Below, piece after piece: positions 35,136-43,770 of a stretch of 64,000 bases of DNA (its first letter is position 1; every line of letters starts with the position of its first letter). Origin of the DNA: Conchiformibius kuhniae DSM 17694 (GTDB lineage: Bacteria; Pseudomonadota; Gammaproteobacteria; Burkholderiales; Neisseriaceae); the NCBI RefSeq assembly GCF_000428785.1, contig NZ_AUAP01000002.1, positions 1-64,000 on the forward strand. The letters are read 5' to 3'. The notes under the pieces were generated by a model. The model searched no databases, was not told the DNA's origin, and worked only from the letters and a program-made list of their open reading frames with translations. The translations under genes were made by a program, and so were the position numbers.

Positions 35136-36346
35136 CGCAATTCCTTTATTCGGTTGGTATTTGTGGCAGCGCCGTTTCCATTTTGTTCGGGCGTTTGCCA
35201 CGACTCGGGCGGCAGCACCGCCGCGCCGTTTTGCGGGGTGCAGACAAAAATTTGTTCGCGCAGCCCCGTGCGGGCGTGGTAGTGTGCGGCAAGGTGTTGC
35301 CGTGCTTCCGCCAGCAGGGCTTGCGGCAGCAGGGCGACCACGCAGCCGCCGAAGCCGCCGCCGGTCATGCGTGCGCCGCCGTGCGTGCCGGCAACGTCGT
35401 TGAGCAGGGCAACCAGTGTGTCCACCGCAGGGTGGGTGATTTCAAATTCATCGCGCATGCCCGCGTGGCTTTGCGCCATCAGGCGGCTGACGGCGGCGGC
35501 ATCGTTGCGGCGCAGGGCTTCGGCGGCATCAAGGGTGCGGCGGTTTTCGCGAATGATGTAGCGGGCGCGGCGGGCAACGGTTGCGTCCAAACCGCGCTTG
35601 CCCGCTTCAAACGCCGCTTCGTCCAAGTCGCGCAACGCCGCCACCCCGAAATGCCGCGCCGCCGTTTCGCATTGTTGGCGGCGCAGATTGTATTCGCTGC
35701 CGACCAAGCCGCGCTGTACGTTCGAATGCACAATCATCACCCGCCAATCTTGCGGCAACGGCACCGCTTCCGTTTCCAGCGAACGGCAGTCAATCAGCAG
35801 CGCGTGTCCCGCCCGTCCGCGCGCGCTTGCCAACTGGTCCATAATCCCGCAACGGCAGCCGACAAAGCCGTTTTCCGCCGCCTGTGCCAACTGCGCCAAG
35901 GCGGTGGCGTCGCCGTCCCAGCCGTACAGCGTTTGCAGGGCTTTGGCAACGCCCACCTGCAAAGCGGCAGACGAACTCAAACCCGCGCCCTGCGGCACGT
36001 TGCCGCCCACCGCCATGTCCGCGCCGTGCGGCGGCAGCAAGCCCCGTTGCGCGAACGCCCACACCACCGCGCGCACATAATTCGCCCACGTTTGCGGCGA
36101 ATGTGCGGGCAACTGCGTTGCCGGAAACTCATCGTGCGCCGCATAATCGGCGGCGTACACCCGAAAACGCCCCAAGCCGTTCGGCGCAACCGCCACCGTG
36201 GCGGCAAAATCAATCGCACAGGGCAAAACGAAACCGTCGTTGTAATCCGTGTGTTCGCCAATCAGGTTCACCCGTCCGGGCGCGCGCACCAGCAGTGCGG
36301 GTTCGCTGCGGAAGGCTTGGCGGAACGAAGCGGCAAGCGTATTCAT
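35132..36346 (-). CDS. galK: Galactokinase
   Basis: A 404-residue GHMP kinase that phosphorylates galactose to galactose-1-phosphate in the Leloir pathway. It shows the galactokinase signature GRVNLIGEHTDYNDGFVLPCAI (about 26-47), the GHMP ATP motif PQGAGLSSSAALQV (about 122-135) and the C-terminal GGARMTGGGFGGCVVAL. About 20-25 residues beyond the usual end (to TNTNRIKELR) are encoded by a copy of the leader motif that precedes the BCCT gene, an apparent extension into regulatory sequence. ATG 36346 is chosen over an upstream in-frame start at 36496. Confidence 0.95.
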   Translation of the reverse strand: MNTLAASFRQAFRSEPALLVRAPGRVNLIGEHTDYNDGFVLPCAIDFAATVAVAPNGLGRFRVYAADYAAHDEFPATQLPAHSPQTWANYVRAVVWAFAQRGLLPPHGADMAVGGNVPQGAGLSSSAALQVGVAKALQTLYGWDGDATALAQLAQAAENGFVGCRCGIMDQLASARGRAGHALLIDCRSLETEAVPLPQDWRVMIVHSNVQRGLVGSEYNLRRQQCETAARHFGVAALRDLDEAAFEAGKRGLDATVARRARYIIRENRRTLDAAEALRRNDAAAVSRLMAQSHAGMRDEFEITHPAVDTLVALLNDVAGTHGGARMTGGGFGGCVVALLPQALLAEARQHLAAHYHARTGLREQIFVCTPQNGAAVLPPESWQTPEQNGNGAATNTNRIKELR

Positions 36347-36390
36347 CACAATTCCTTTTCGGTTGGCAACCCCGCCGTTGGAAATCGGCG
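36347..36390 (-). promoter_or_regulatory. Hairpin plus palindrome leader before galK
   Basis: On the minus strand a CGCCG/CGGCG hairpin (36390-36373) is followed by GGTTGCCAACC (36371-36361) and GAAAAGGAATTGTG before ATG 36346. The palindrome differs in sequence from the yciB copy yet keeps its symmetry. Confidence 0.6.
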
Positions 36391-36409
36391 TTGATTCGGG
36401 CGGCGTGCG

Positions 36410-36604
36410 GGGCGTGTCATCATTTAAATTTTTTCTGAAAATCAGTGCAATATAAAAATGCGCCGTCATGCCCGCGCAGGCGGGAATCCAAAACAAATTT
36501 CAAAAAGCATTGATAAAACAAAGTTTCACAAACATCAGGCAGTGGCTTCCCGCCTGTGCGGGCATGACGGCAAAGTGTTTTTTCAGTTAATTGATGACAC
36601 GCCC
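36410..36604 (-). repeat. 195-bp MITE-like element between galT and galK
   Basis: Both ends are intact: GGGCGTGTCATCATTTAAA at 36410 and TTAATTGATGACACGCCC at 36604. The orientation is reversed relative to the copy at 3903. Two dRS3 units are present. The flanking TA is lost. It interrupts the galT-galK intergenic space and could terminate or attenuate the transcript. Confidence 0.78.
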
Positions 36605-36642
36605 AAAGCAGGGCTTGATGTGCCGCCCCGTGCATTGGAGCA

Positions 36643-37689
36643 TCACCGTTCTTCCGAATAATGGCGCAAAGGCAGTGCCGCCAACCGTGCCGCCGCCTGT
36701 TCGGGGGTCAAATCGCGCTGCGCTTCCGCCAACAGCTCGTAGCCCACCATAAATTTGCGTACCGTTGCCGAGCGCAGAAGCGGCGGATAAAAATGTGCGT
36801 GAAGCTGCCACTCGGGGTGTTCCTGCCCGTCAAACGGCGCACCGTGAAAGCCCATCGAATAGGGAAACGCGGTACGGAACAAATTGTCGTAGCGCGTGGT
36901 CAGGTGCTTGAGTGCCAGTGCCAAATCCGCCGTTTGCGCTTCGTTCAAAGCGGTGATGCGCCGCACCGCGAATTTGGGCAGCAGCAGCGTTTCAAACGGC
37001 CACGCCGCCCAATACGGCACAACCGCCAGCCAATGCGCCGTTTCCGCCACCACGCGTTCGCGCCGTGCGGCTTCTTCCTGTGCGTAATCGAGCAGCAGGG
37101 GGCGTTGGTGCGTTTGGAAATAGCACGCTTGCGCTTTGGCGGCGCGGGCGGGCAGGTCGGGAATGAAGTCGCCCGCCCAAATTTGTCCGTGCGGGTGCGG
37201 GTTGGAGCAGCCCATCAGTGCGCCTTTGTTTTCAAAAATCTGCACCCAAACATAGCGTTCGCCCAATTCTTGTGCCTGTTGCTGCCACAGCTTCACCACT
37301 TCGGTGATGGCGCGGACGTCCATTTGCGGCAGGGTTTTGGCATGGTCGGGCGAAAAACACACCACGCGGCTGATGCCGCGCACGCTTTGGCTGCAAAACA
37401 GGGGGTGCGCTTGCGCGTTGTCGTGTTCTGTGGCGGGGGTGTCGGGCAGCAGGGCGGAAAAATCGTTGTCGAACACGTAGGCGCCGGTGTAGTCGGGATT
37501 GCGCTCGCCGTTGATGCGGGTGTTGCCCGCGCACAGATAGCATTGCGGGTCGTGCGGCGGCTTGGGGGTGTCGTCCGGCGTTTCGTGCCTGCCCTGCCAA
37601 GGGCGTTTGGCGCGGTGCGGCGACACCAACACCCATTGTTGCAGCAGGGGGTTGTAGCGGCGGTGGGGGTGGTCTTCGGGGCGGAACAT
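36643..37689 (-). CDS. galT: Galactose-1-phosphate uridylyltransferase
   Basis: 348 residues, class I GalT size. It exchanges UMP between UDP-glucose and galactose-1-phosphate. The active-site triad HPHGQ is at about residues 164-168 ([13 protein letters not shown]). The zinc-site cysteines are seen in [12 protein letters not shown] (about 48-59), and the C-terminal [21 protein letters not shown] is conserved. It leads the galT-galK-BCCT transcript and diverges from mglBAC. No galE is in the window. Confidence 0.96.
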   Translation of the reverse strand: MFRPEDHPHRRYNPLLQQWVLVSPHRAKRPWQGRHETPDDTPKPPHDPQCYLCAGNTRINGERNPDYTGAYVFDNDFSALLPDTPATEHDNAQAHPLFCSQSVRGISRVVCFSPDHAKTLPQMDVRAITEVVKLWQQQAQELGERYVWVQIFENKGALMGCSNPHPHGQIWAGDFIPDLPARAAKAQACYFQTHQRPLLLDYAQEEAARRERVVAETAHWLAVVPYWAAWPFETLLLPKFAVRRITALNEAQTADLALALKHLTTRYDNLFRTAFPYSMGFHGAPFDGQEHPEWQLHAHFYPPLLRSATVRKFMVGYELLAEAQRDLTPEQAAARLAALPLRHYSEER

Positions 37690-37764
37690 CTGGCAAACCG
37701 TTGTGGGGGGAATTTGCGTATTTTAACAAAAACCCGCCCTGCCTGTGGCGGCAAATGGCGGCGA

Positions 37765-37795
37765 TTGACGGGGGCTTTATTCTCAAGCGTATAAT
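37765..37795 (+). promoter_or_regulatory. Distal promoter upstream of mglB
   Basis: TTGACG (37765-37770), 19 bases, TATAAT (37790-37795). It would give a leader of about 155 bases to mglB, or a short RNA reading into the proximal promoter. Confidence 0.5.
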
Positions 37796-37868
37796 GCGCC
37801 GGTGTATCGGACGGCGGGCAAGCGGGGCGCGGCCGCGCAAAAATCATGCCATAAATGGCTGAATTGGT

Positions 37869-37898
37869 TTGAAACCGTGTCCGTTCAAACGGTATAAT
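37869..37898 (+). promoter_or_regulatory. Proximal promoter of mglBAC
   Basis: TTGAAA (37869-37874), 18 bases, TATAAT (37893-37898). The spacer contains the near-palindromic GTTTGAAACCGTG and CCGTTCAAACGG, which could be operator half-sites for a galactose-responsive repressor (inference). Confidence 0.6.
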
Positions 37899-37956
37899 CG
37901 CAACGGGCTGCACATTGTTTGCGGCTTGGTTAAGTTAAAACACTTGGAGAACCACT

Positions 37957-38985
37957 ATGATGTCATACAAACGTTTTACCGCAGTGGCACTGGCTGCTGC
38001 GTTCGGCTTGGCGGCGTGTTCGGACGGCGGCAAGGCCGCAGACGGCGGCGCCGCTTCGGGCAATGCCCACAAAATCGGCGTAACCATCTACAAATACGAT
38101 GATAATTTCATGTCGCTGATGCGCCGCGCTTTGGAAAACGAAGCCGCCACCCACAAAACCGCCGAGCTGCTGCTCAACGACTCGCAAAACAGCCAGTCCA
38201 CCCAAAACGACCAAGTGGACGTGCTGCTGTCGAAAAAAGTCAAAGCCCTCGCCATCAATCTGGTTGACCCCGCCAGCGCGGGAACCATCATCGAAAAAGC
38301 CAAAGCCGCCGGCGTGCCGGTGGTGTTCTTCAACAAAGACCCCGGCGAAGCCGCGCTCAAAAGCTACGACAAAGCCTATTATGTCGGTGCCGACCCCAAA
38401 CAGTCCGGCGAAATTCAGGGCGACTTGATTGCCCGAATGTGGAAAGCCAACCCCGATTGGGACTTAAACAAAGACGGCGTTTTGGATTTTGTCATGCTCA
38501 AGGGCGAGCCCGGACACCCCGATGCCGAAGCGCGTACCAAATACGCTGTTGAAAAACTCAACGAACAAGGCATCAAAACCAAACAACTGCAAATGGACGC
38601 CGCCATGTGGGACGCCGCCAAAGCCAAAGACATCATGCAGGCATGGCTCTCCGGCCCGAGCGGTAAAAAAATCGAAGTGGTCATCGCCAACAACGACGCC
38701 ATGGCGATGGGTGCGGTGGAAGCCATGAAAGCACACGGCAAAGTACTGCCCGCATTCGGCGTGGACGCCCTGCCCGAAGCCATGCAGATGGTCAAAGCGG
38801 GCGGCTTGGCAGGCACGGTGCTGAACGACGGCGAAAACCAAGCCCGCGCCGTTTACGCCTTGGCGGTGGACTTGGCATCGGGCAGCGACCCGAAACACAA
38901 TCCTGCCGTCAAGCTGGAAGGCAACAACGTGCGCATTCCCTATGTGGGCGTGGACAAAGAAAACCTGCAGCAATTCGCACAATAA
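37957..38985 (+). CDS. mglB: Galactose/methyl-galactoside substrate-binding lipoprotein
   Basis: 342 residues. The signal peptide ends [10 protein letters not shown], so this copy is a lipoprotein, unlike the soluble E. coli MglB. The periplasmic-binding fold starts [21 protein letters not shown]. Sugar-contact regions resemble Mgl[35 protein letters not shown] and [13 protein letters not shown]. The calcium-loop equivalent [10 protein letters not shown] is present (about 168-177). GGAG precedes the double ATG. It supplies galactose or glucose to MglAC. Confidence 0.93.
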   Translation: MMSYKRFTAVALAAAFGLAACSDGGKAADGGAASGNAHKIGVTIYKYDDNFMSLMRRALENEAATHKTAELLLNDSQNSQSTQNDQVDVLLSKKVKALAINLVDPASAGTIIEKAKAAGVPVVFFNKDPGEAALKSYDKAYYVGADPKQSGEIQGDLIARMWKANPDWDLNKDGVLDFVMLKGEPGHPDAEARTKYAVEKLNEQGIKTKQLQMDAAMWDAAKAKDIMQAWLSGPSGKKIEVVIANNDAMAMGAVEAMKAHGKVLPAFGVDALPEAMQMVKAGGLAGTVLNDGENQARAVYALAVDLASGSDPKHNPAVKLEGNNVRIPYVGVDKENLQQFAQ

Positions 38986-39063
38986 TCCGCCAAGCGGCAC
39001 CCGACCGGCAAGCGGCACACCTTGCCGGCGGGTTTTCCTTATGTGATAAAGGTATCAAGCATC

Positions 39064-40578
39064 ATGACTGATTCGCAAGAACAAGCGGAAAACGTGCTGT
39101 TGGAGGTGCGCGACGTCCACAAAGCCTTTCCGGGCGTCAAAGCGCTGGACGGCGTCCGTCTCACCGTGCGGGCGCATTCGGTACACGCCCTGATGGGCGA
39201 AAACGGCGCGGGCAAATCCACCCTGCTCAAATGCCTGTTCGGCATCTACGCCAAAGATTCGGGCAGCATCGAATTTCTGGGCAAAGAAGTGGCGTTCCGC
39301 ACCGCCAAAGAAGCTTTGGAAAACGGCATCTCGATGGTGCATCAGGAGCTGAATCTGGTCAAACAACGCTCGGTGATGGACAATTTGTGGCTGGGGCGTT
39401 ATCCGTCCAAAGGCTGGTTTGTCGATGAAGCCAAAATGTACCGCGACACCAAAGCCATTTTTGACGAGCTGGACATCGATATCGACCCGCGCCAAACCGT
39501 TGCCAAGCTCACCGTTTCCGAAATGCAGATGGTGGAAATTGCCAAAGCCTTTTCCTACGATGCCAAAATCGTGATTATGGACGAGCCGACTTCGTCGTTG
39601 TCGGAAAAAGAAGTGGCGCACCTGTTCACCATCATCGACAAGCTCAAACAACGCGGCTGCGGCATCATCTACATCTCGCACAAAATGGAAGAAATTTTCA
39701 AAATCTGCGATGAAATCACCGTGTTGCGCGATGGCAAATGGATAGACACCGTTCGTGCCGCCGACACCGATATGGACGCTTTGGTGGCAAAAATGGTCGG
39801 GCGCAGCCTCACCCAGCGTTTCCCCGAAAAAACCAACACGCCCGGCAAGGTGGTTTTGCAGGTGCGCAATCTGACCGCCAAAAACCAGCCCTCCGTGCGC
39901 GGGGTAGATTTTGAATTGCGTGAAGGCGAAGTGTTGGGCATCGGCGGCTTGGTCGGCGCAAAACGCACCGACATTGTGGAAACCCTGTTTGGCGTACGCG
40001 AACAGGCGGAAGGCGAAATCCTGCTGCGCGGCAAAGCGGTACACAACCGCACGCCGGTGGAAGCCATCAAAAACGGCTTTGCGCTGGTAACCGAAGAACG
40101 GCGCAGCACGGGCATTTTCGCGGGCTTGGACATCAGCTTCAACGCCCTGATTGCCAACATCAAACAATACGAAAAAGCCGGCTTGCTCGACAGTGCGCGG
40201 ATGCGGGCGGACACGCAGTGGGTCATCGACTCGATGCGCGTGAAAACGCCCGACCAAAAAACCCGCATCGGCACGCTCTCCGGCGGCAACCAGCAAAAAG
40301 TGATTTTGGGTCGCTGGCTGCTCACGCAGCCCGACATTCTGATGCTGGACGAACCCACGCGGGGCATTGATGTCGGCGCGAAATTTGAAATTTACCAACT
40401 GATTGCCGATTTGGCAAAACAAGGCAAATCGGTGATGGTGATTTCATCGGAAATGCCCGAACTGCTCGGCATCACCGACCGCATTTTGGTGATGAGCGCG
40501 GGGCGTGTGGCGGGCGTGGTGGAAACCGCCCGAACCAATCAGGAAGAAATTTTGCAGCTTTCGGCAAAATACCTGTGA
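39064..40578 (+). CDS. mglA: Galactose/methyl-galactoside import ATP-binding protein
   Basis: 504 residues with two ABC cassettes, as usual for sugar importers of the CUT2 class. Cassette one has Walker [10 protein letters not shown] (about 44-52), the [14 protein letters not shown] region and Walker [12 protein letters not shown]. Cassette two has a degenerate Walker [10 protein letters not shown], signature LSGGNQQKV and Walker [18 protein letters not shown] 39064 is selected because the ABC start follows; the frame extends 14 codons upstream. Confidence 0.96.
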   Translation: MTDSQEQAENVLLEVRDVHKAFPGVKALDGVRLTVRAHSVHALMGENGAGKSTLLKCLFGIYAKDSGSIEFLGKEVAFRTAKEALENGISMVHQELNLVKQRSVMDNLWLGRYPSKGWFVDEAKMYRDTKAIFDELDIDIDPRQTVAKLTVSEMQMVEIAKAFSYDAKIVIMDEPTSSLSEKEVAHLFTIIDKLKQRGCGIIYISHKMEEIFKICDEITVLRDGKWIDTVRAADTDMDALVAKMVGRSLTQRFPEKTNTPGKVVLQVRNLTAKNQPSVRGVDFELREGEVLGIGGLVGAKRTDIVETLFGVREQAEGEILLRGKAVHNRTPVEAIKNGFALVTEERRSTGIFAGLDISFNALIANIKQYEKAGLLDSARMRADTQWVIDSMRVKTPDQKTRIGTLSGGNQQKVILGRWLLTQPDILMLDEPTRGIDVGAKFEIYQLIADLAKQGKSVMVISSEMPELLGITDRILVMSAGRVAGVVETARTNQEEILQLSAKYL

Positions 40579-40602
40579 TTTTTTTGAAAAGGAAAACCTG
40601 AA

Positions 40603-41613
40603 ATGAAATCCGATGTTTCGGCAAAAGCGTTGAATCTGTTTAAAGATTACGCGCTGTATTTTGTTTTGCTGATGCTGTTGCTCGTCATCGTCTCCAAAGA
40701 CACCAGCTTTTTGAGCCTGACCAACTTCAGCAATATTTTAACCCAATCTTCGGTGCGGATTATCATCGCGCTGGGGGTGGCGGGGCTGATTGTGACGCAG
40801 GGGACGGATTTGTCGGTGGGGCGGCAGGTCGGGCTGGCGGCGGTGGTGTCCGCCACCATGCTGCAATCGATGGACAATGTCAATAAAGTCTTTCCCAATC
40901 TGGACGTTGTGCCGATTCCGGTGGTGATTGTGCTGGTGTGTGCCATCGGTGCCCTGCTGGGGCTGCTCAACGGCATCATTGTTACCGTGATGAACGTTAC
41001 CCCGTTTATCGCCACTTTGGGGACGATGCTGATTATTTACGGCATCAATTCGCTGTATTATGATGCGGTCGGTTCTGCGCCCGTTGCCGGATTCGATGCG
41101 GGTTATTCCGCCTTTACGCAGGGTTTTGTGGAATTGGGCGGCTTCAGGCTGTCGTACATCACCATTTATGCCGCGCTGGCGGTTGCGCTGGTGTGGGTGA
41201 TTTGGAACAAAACCCGTTTCGGCAAAAACCTGTTTGCCATCGGCGGCAACCCCGAAGCGGCGCGGGTGTCGGGCGTAAACGTTACCCTGAACCTGCTGGG
41301 CATTTACACCCTGTCGGGCGTGTTTTACGCATTCGGCGGCTTTTTGGAAGCGGGGCGCATCGGCTCGGCAACCAATAATTTGGGCTTCATGTACGAATTG
41401 GACGCGATTGCCGCGTGTGTGATTGGCGGCGTGTCGTTCAGTGGCGGCGTGGGGACGGTGATTGGCGTGGTCATCGGCGTGATTATTTTCACCTTAATCA
41501 ACTACGGCTTGAGCTACATCGGCGTAAACCCGTATTGGCAATACATCATCAAAGGCGGCATCATCGTGCTGGCGGTGGCGATTGACTCGCTCAAACACGC
41601 GAAGAAAAAATAA
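40603..41613 (+). CDS. mglC: Galactose/methyl-galactoside permease
   Basis: A 336-residue CUT2-family permease with about 10 helices. The EAA-like loop GGNPEAARVSGVNVTLNLLGIYTLSGVFYAFGG and the LSVGRQVGLAAVVSA segment are typical of MglC/RbsC. It completes the mglBAC operon and is followed by a strong terminator. Confidence 0.95.
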   Translation: MKSDVSAKALNLFKDYALYFVLLMLLLVIVSKDTSFLSLTNFSNILTQSSVRIIIALGVAGLIVTQGTDLSVGRQVGLAAVVSATMLQSMDNVNKVFPNLDVVPIPVVIVLVCAIGALLGLLNGIIVTVMNVTPFIATLGTMLIIYGINSLYYDAVGSAPVAGFDAGYSAFTQGFVELGGFRLSYITIYAALAVALVWVIWNKTRFGKNLFAIGGNPEAARVSGVNVTLNLLGIYTLSGVFYAFGGFLEAGRIGSATNNLGFMYELDAIAACVIGGVSFSGGVGTVIGVVIGVIIFTLINYGLSYIGVNPYWQYIIKGGIIVLAVAIDSLKHAKKK

Positions 41614-41617
41614 AACA

Positions 41618-41655
41618 ACTGCCCGATGGTTTCCCGAGCCATCGGGCAGTGTTTT
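41618..41655. terminator. Bidirectional terminator between mglC and gatB
   Basis: ACTGCCCGATGG (41618-41629) and CCATCGGGCAGT (41639-41650) form a 12-bp stem followed by GTTTT. Confidence 0.9.
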
Positions 41656-41677
41656 GGGGCAAACGGTTTGATGCGTT

Positions 41678-43108
41678 TTACTGCAATTTCGCCCGCATCA
41701 ACTCCTGCACCTGCTGCGGATTCGCCTTGCCCTTGCTGGCTTTCATCACCTGACCCACCAGCGCGTTAAACGCCTTGTCCTTGCCCGCCTTAAACTCTGC
41801 CACCGATTTTTCGTTTGCCGCCAACACTTCGTCCACGATTTTCTCAATCGCGCCCGTGTCGGTCATCTGTTTCAAACCGTGTTTCTCGATGATTTGCTCA
41901 ATGTCGGCATCGGTTTCTTCCCACATTTTTTCAAACGCGGTTTTCGCCAGCTTGCTGCTCAACGTGCCGTCCGCGATTTTGCCGACCAAAGCCGCCAAAC
42001 GCACCGCACCAATCGGGCTTTGCGCCAGCTCCAAACCCGCCTTGTTCAAGGCCGCCGCCAACTCGCCGTTCATCCAGTTCGCCACCAATTTGCCCTGACC
42101 GCTTGCCTGCGCCGCCGTTTCAAAAAACGCTGCCTGCGCCCGCGAAGCCGTCAGCAAACGCGCATCGTAAGCGCTTACGCCGAAATCCGCTTCAAACCGC
42201 GCCGCCATTTCCTGCGGCAACTCGGGCATTTCGGCGCGGGCGCGTTCAAGCTGTTGTTCGGAAATGATAATCGGCAGCAAATCGGGGTCGGGGAAATAGC
42301 GGTAATCGTGCGCGTCTTCTTTGGAACGCATCGCTTTGGTTTCGCCCGTGTCGGGGTTGAACAGGCGGGTTTGCTGCACCACCTTGCCGCCGTCTTCAAT
42401 CAATTCAATTTGGCGTTCCACTTCGTAGTTAATCGCCTGTTCCAAAAAGCGGAACGAGTTTAAGTTTTTGATTTCGCAGCGTGTGCCGAACTCGGACGAA
42501 CCTTGCGGGCGCACGGATACGTTGGCATCAATGCGGAACGAACCCTCCGCCATATTGCCATCGCAAATGTCCAGCCACGTTACCAAACCGTGCAGGGCTT
42601 TGGCGTAGGCAACGGCTTCGGCGGCGGAGCGCAGTTCCGGCTCGGACACCACTTCCAAAAGCGGCGTACCGGCGCGGTTCAAATCAATGCCGGTTGCGCC
42701 GTCCAAGCCCTCGTGGACGGATTTGCCCGCGTCTTCTTCCATGTGGGCGCGGGTAACGTTGATGGTTTTTACCGCATCGCCCACCGCGATTTCCAGCGTG
42801 CCGTGTTCAATAATCGGCAGCGCAAGCTGGCTGATTTGGTAACCTTTTGGCAAATCGGGATAAAAATAGTTTTTGCGGTCAAACACGTTTTTGCGGTTGA
42901 TGGTGGCGTTCAGTGCCAAGCCGAGCTTGACGGCTTTGTCCACCACCGCGCGGTTCATCACCGGCAACACGCCGGGCAGGGCGCATTCCACCGCGCCCGC
43001 ATGGGCATTGGGCAGTGCGCCGAAGGCGGCGGACGAGCCACTGAAAATTTTAGACTGTGTGTTGAGCTGGACGTGGATTTCCAGTCCGATTACGGTTTCC
43101 CAAGTCAT
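41678..43108 (-). CDS. gatB: Asp/Glu-tRNA amidotransferase subunit B
   Basis: 476 residues. GatB phosphorylates and amidates Asp-tRNA(Asn) or Glu-tRNA(Gln) with GatA-derived ammonia. Conserved blocks: [24 protein letters not shown] at the N-terminus, [19 protein letters not shown] (about 74-92), the [14 protein letters not shown] region (about 212) and the C-terminal YqeY-like tail ending [25 protein letters not shown]. In this window it is split from gatCA by a two-component pair. Confidence 0.97.
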   Translation of the reverse strand: MTWETVIGLEIHVQLNTQSKIFSGSSAAFGALPNAHAGAVECALPGVLPVMNRAVVDKAVKLGLALNATINRKNVFDRKNYFYPDLPKGYQISQLALPIIEHGTLEIAVGDAVKTINVTRAHMEEDAGKSVHEGLDGATGIDLNRAGTPLLEVVSEPELRSAAEAVAYAKALHGLVTWLDICDGNMAEGSFRIDANVSVRPQGSSEFGTRCEIKNLNSFRFLEQAINYEVERQIELIEDGGKVVQQTRLFNPDTGETKAMRSKEDAHDYRYFPDPDLLPIIISEQQLERARAEMPELPQEMAARFEADFGVSAYDARLLTASRAQAAFFETAAQASGQGKLVANWMNGELAAALNKAGLELAQSPIGAVRLAALVGKIADGTLSSKLAKTAFEKMWEETDADIEQIIEKHGLKQMTDTGAIEKIVDEVLAANEKSVAEFKAGKDKAFNALVGQVMKASKGKANPQQVQELMRAKLQ

Positions 43109-43204
43109 GGTTTCGGCTTTCTTACCTTTGTTGCCAAGCCGCGAACGGGGAACGGCTTGGTGTAAAAACGAAAAACGCTATCATATGGTTAAAATGCTTT
43201 ATTT

Positions 43205-43243
43205 TCCATACTGTCTGCGGCTCGCCGCCTCGTCTGAAAAATA
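43205..43243. repeat. Short intergenic repeat resembling a neisserial leader repeat
   Basis: ATACTGTCTGCGGCTCGCCGCCTCGTCTGA has an internal GCGGCTCGCCGC palindrome. A related stretch (ATACGGCGTTGGCTCGCCTTGTATGA) occurs at 2974-2999 after the YiaA-like gene. From memory, similar CTGTCTGCGGC...TCGCC segments are frequent in Neisseria intergenic DNA. Confidence 0.4.
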
Positions 43244-43269
43244 AATCATTTCAACGATAACACACCGTC

Positions 43270-43677
43270 CTATGATGCACGCGGGTGGTTCGATTCCGCC
43301 AAATCGCTTGCCGCCAGCAATTGTGCCACCGCTTCGCGCAGCTCGTAGTCGTTAAACGGTTTGTACAAAAAACCGCGCGCGCCGTATTGCAGGGCGAGCA
43401 AACCACTGTATTCGTCCGACAGTGCGGAAATCACCAAGATATTGACGTTGCGGTCGAGCGCCGCCATTTCTTTGATGCATTGCAGGCCGTCCATTTCGGG
43501 CATGGTCAAGTCCATGGTAACCAGTTGCGGACGGTATTTTTTAAACATGACGATGGCTTCCACGCCGTTTTTGGCCTTGCCCACCACTTGCAGGGGCGGG
43601 TGGACGCCGTTGGCGACATCGCGGTCGATTTTGTTGCGGATGACGTCCGAATCGTCAACAATCAGCAGACGTTTCAT
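43270..43677 (-). CDS. Stand-alone CheY-like response regulator
   Basis: 135 residues, a single receiver domain without output domain. Acidic pocket VDDSD (residues 7-11), phospho-acceptor Asp in TMDLTMPEMDG (about 58), Thr/Ser switch in LVISA and Lys in FLYKPF are all present. ATG 43677 follows the hairpin leader. It lies 93 bp downstream of a CheA-like kinase that lacks a receiver, so the two form a phosphorelay. The output must be by protein-protein contact, possibly on pili or a motor. Confidence 0.9.
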   Translation of the reverse strand: MKRLLIVDDSDVIRNKIDRDVANGVHPPLQVVGKAKNGVEAIVMFKKYRPQLVTMDLTMPEMDGLQCIKEMAALDRNVNILVISALSDEYSGLLALQYGARGFLYKPFNDYELREAVAQLLAASDLAESNHPRAS

Positions 43678-43724
43678 CGAAATTCCTTTTCGGTTTGAAG
43701 CTGTGCCGCCGGCAGGGGCGGCAC
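43678..43724 (-). promoter_or_regulatory. Hairpin plus palindrome leader before the response regulator
   Basis: On the minus strand GTGCCGCC/GGCGGCAC forms an 8-bp hairpin (43724-43703), followed by GCTTCAAACC, then GAAAAGGAATTTCG and ATG. The stem sequence is unrelated to the other leaders while the layout is the same. Confidence 0.6.
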
Positions 43725-43770
43725 GGTATGGCACGGGCGTGCCCGCCCGCCGTGTGTTGGCGGCGGCACG

